DNA from: Bacteroidota bacterium | GTDB taxonomy: Bacteria > Bacteroidota > Bacteroidia > Bacteroidales > Prolixibacteraceae | Assembly: GCA_023412195.1 (NCBI GenBank) | Contig: JAEYNZ010000099.1 | Span: 1-32,742 of the forward strand | Length of the DNA: 32,742 nucleotides | Direction: 5' to 3' | Shown here: piece after piece, positions 32,445 to 32,742 of the stretch | Position numbering within the stretch: the first letter of the stretch is position 1 | How the letters are laid out: every line of letters starts with the position of its first letter | Made by a program: the position numbers and the translations under genes | Notes under the pieces: model-generated | What the model saw: only the letters and a program-made list of their open reading frames with translations | Databases searched by the model: none | Told to the model about the DNA's origin: nothing

Positions 32445-32742
32445 TCAACGCAGATTGAATTTATCGGCATTCCAATTAACCGGATTGTTTATAATATAAT
32501 TCCGGATCCGTTCAAATGATTTCTGATCGCGTATGATGTGGTCGTGAAACCGGGGTTGCCATCCAAATTCAAATCCCAACCGGCGGGCATGTTTTGTTAC
32601 GGCCGATTTGTATGAACGGATTATGGCAGACACCGAATGTGGTTTTGGGGAAATGGTTGCCATGGTTGATGGCGATTGGGGCGACGGCAGTGACGTTGTG
32701 GGGGATGACGGTAGAGACGTTGCATGCAACGTCTGTAGAGAC
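32445..32742 (-). CDS. REP-associated Y1 (HUH) transposase, C-terminal part, cut by window edge
   Basis: C-terminal segment of an IS200-like/REP-associated tyrosine transposase (RAYT), enzymes that cut and rejoin single-stranded DNA at REP hairpins. Recognisable: SAIIRSYKSAVTKHARRLG, whose Tyr is in the place expected for the nucleophile, then WQPRFHDHIIRDQKSFERIRNYI and INNPVNWNADKF, the family tail. The HUH motif and N-terminus lie beyond the right edge. Before the conserved tail comes a Ser/Pro/Thr-rich linker whose DNA includes the palindromic repeat at 32711-32742; the frame stays open through it. Its stop is one base from that of the DUF6266 gene. The REP-like pairs at the left end of the window are the kind of element it would act on. 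Confidence 0.85.
   Translation of the reverse strand, partial: SLQTLHATSLPSSPTTSLPSPQSPSTMATISPKPHSVSAIIRSYKSAVTKHARRLGFEFGWQPRFHDHIIRDQKSFERIRNYIINNPVNWNADKFNLR
32711..32742. repeat. Palindromic tandem repeat inside the RAYT frame, runs off window
   Basis: GTAGAGAC opens a 24-bp unit whose core GACGTTGCATGCAACGTC (32716-32733) is a perfect 18-bp palindrome, and GTAGAGAC starts again at 32735, so at least a second unit begins at the edge. The same type of sequence is, from memory, widely dispersed in Bacteroidetes genomes. Here it is read in frame as part of the transposase linker (SLQTLHATSLP). Confidence 0.75.

Overview
The window looks like chromosomal DNA of a Bacteroidetes bacterium, probably a marine or sediment Bacteroidales/Marinilabiliales-type carbohydrate degrader. 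The support is: a textbook Bacteroidetes promoter (TTTG-N19-TAnnTTTG) in front of the SNF2 gene; many secreted glycan and nucleoside enzymes with Sec, lipoprotein or Tat leaders; GH140, DUF1593/Sde182-like, DUF6266 and GRP-transporter families typical of the phylum; AT-rich intergenic DNA with short tandem repeats; and weak Shine-Dalgarno sequences. I cannot assign a genus.

Layout. (1) 1-1790: an IS4-type transposase cut by the left window edge, its terminator, two REP-like hairpin repeats, and an array of ten 11-bp units that changes orientation halfway. (2) 1789-9584, minus strand: a GlgE-pathway operon, glgE > treS-maltokinase fusion > glgB > Nudix hydrolase, which turns trehalose/maltose through maltose-1-phosphate into branched alpha-glucan. 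(3) 9585-10195: a gap with at most a gene remnant. (4) 10196-14773: an SNF2-family helicase and a divergent CBM9-like protein, then a TspO-like membrane protein convergent to the latter. (5) 14863-31484, minus strand: one long, nearly gap-free unit, starting with a LacI-family regulator that has its own palindromic operator, then GH140, a GRP-family sugar transporter, ribokinase, a secreted six-hairpin glycosidase-like protein, a lipoprotein ADP-ribosylglycohydrolase, a small interrupted ORF, a Tat-exported Gfo/Idh/MocA protein, two alternating pairs of DUF1593 protein plus nucleoside hydrolase, a decayed ORF, and a GH10 xylanase. (6) 31485-32742: regulatory DNA with a second 11-bp array, a DUF6266 gene, and the C-terminal part of a REP-associated (Y1/HUH) transposase cut by the right window edge, with a palindromic tandem repeat inside its reading frame.

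The centre of interest is region 5. It joins exported enzymes that would cleave ribosyl bonds (two nucleoside hydrolases, two DUF1593 proteins with a nucleoside-hydrolase-like fold, an ADP-ribosylglycohydrolase) to a sugar permease, a ribokinase and a LacI switch. The simplest reading is an extracytoplasmic riboside/nucleoside scavenging locus related in concept to the Bacteroides ribose-utilization (rus) system, but with a LacI regulator and no SusC/SusD pair in view. Apiose- or xylan-containing pectic glycans are the alternative substrate, because of GH140 and GH10.
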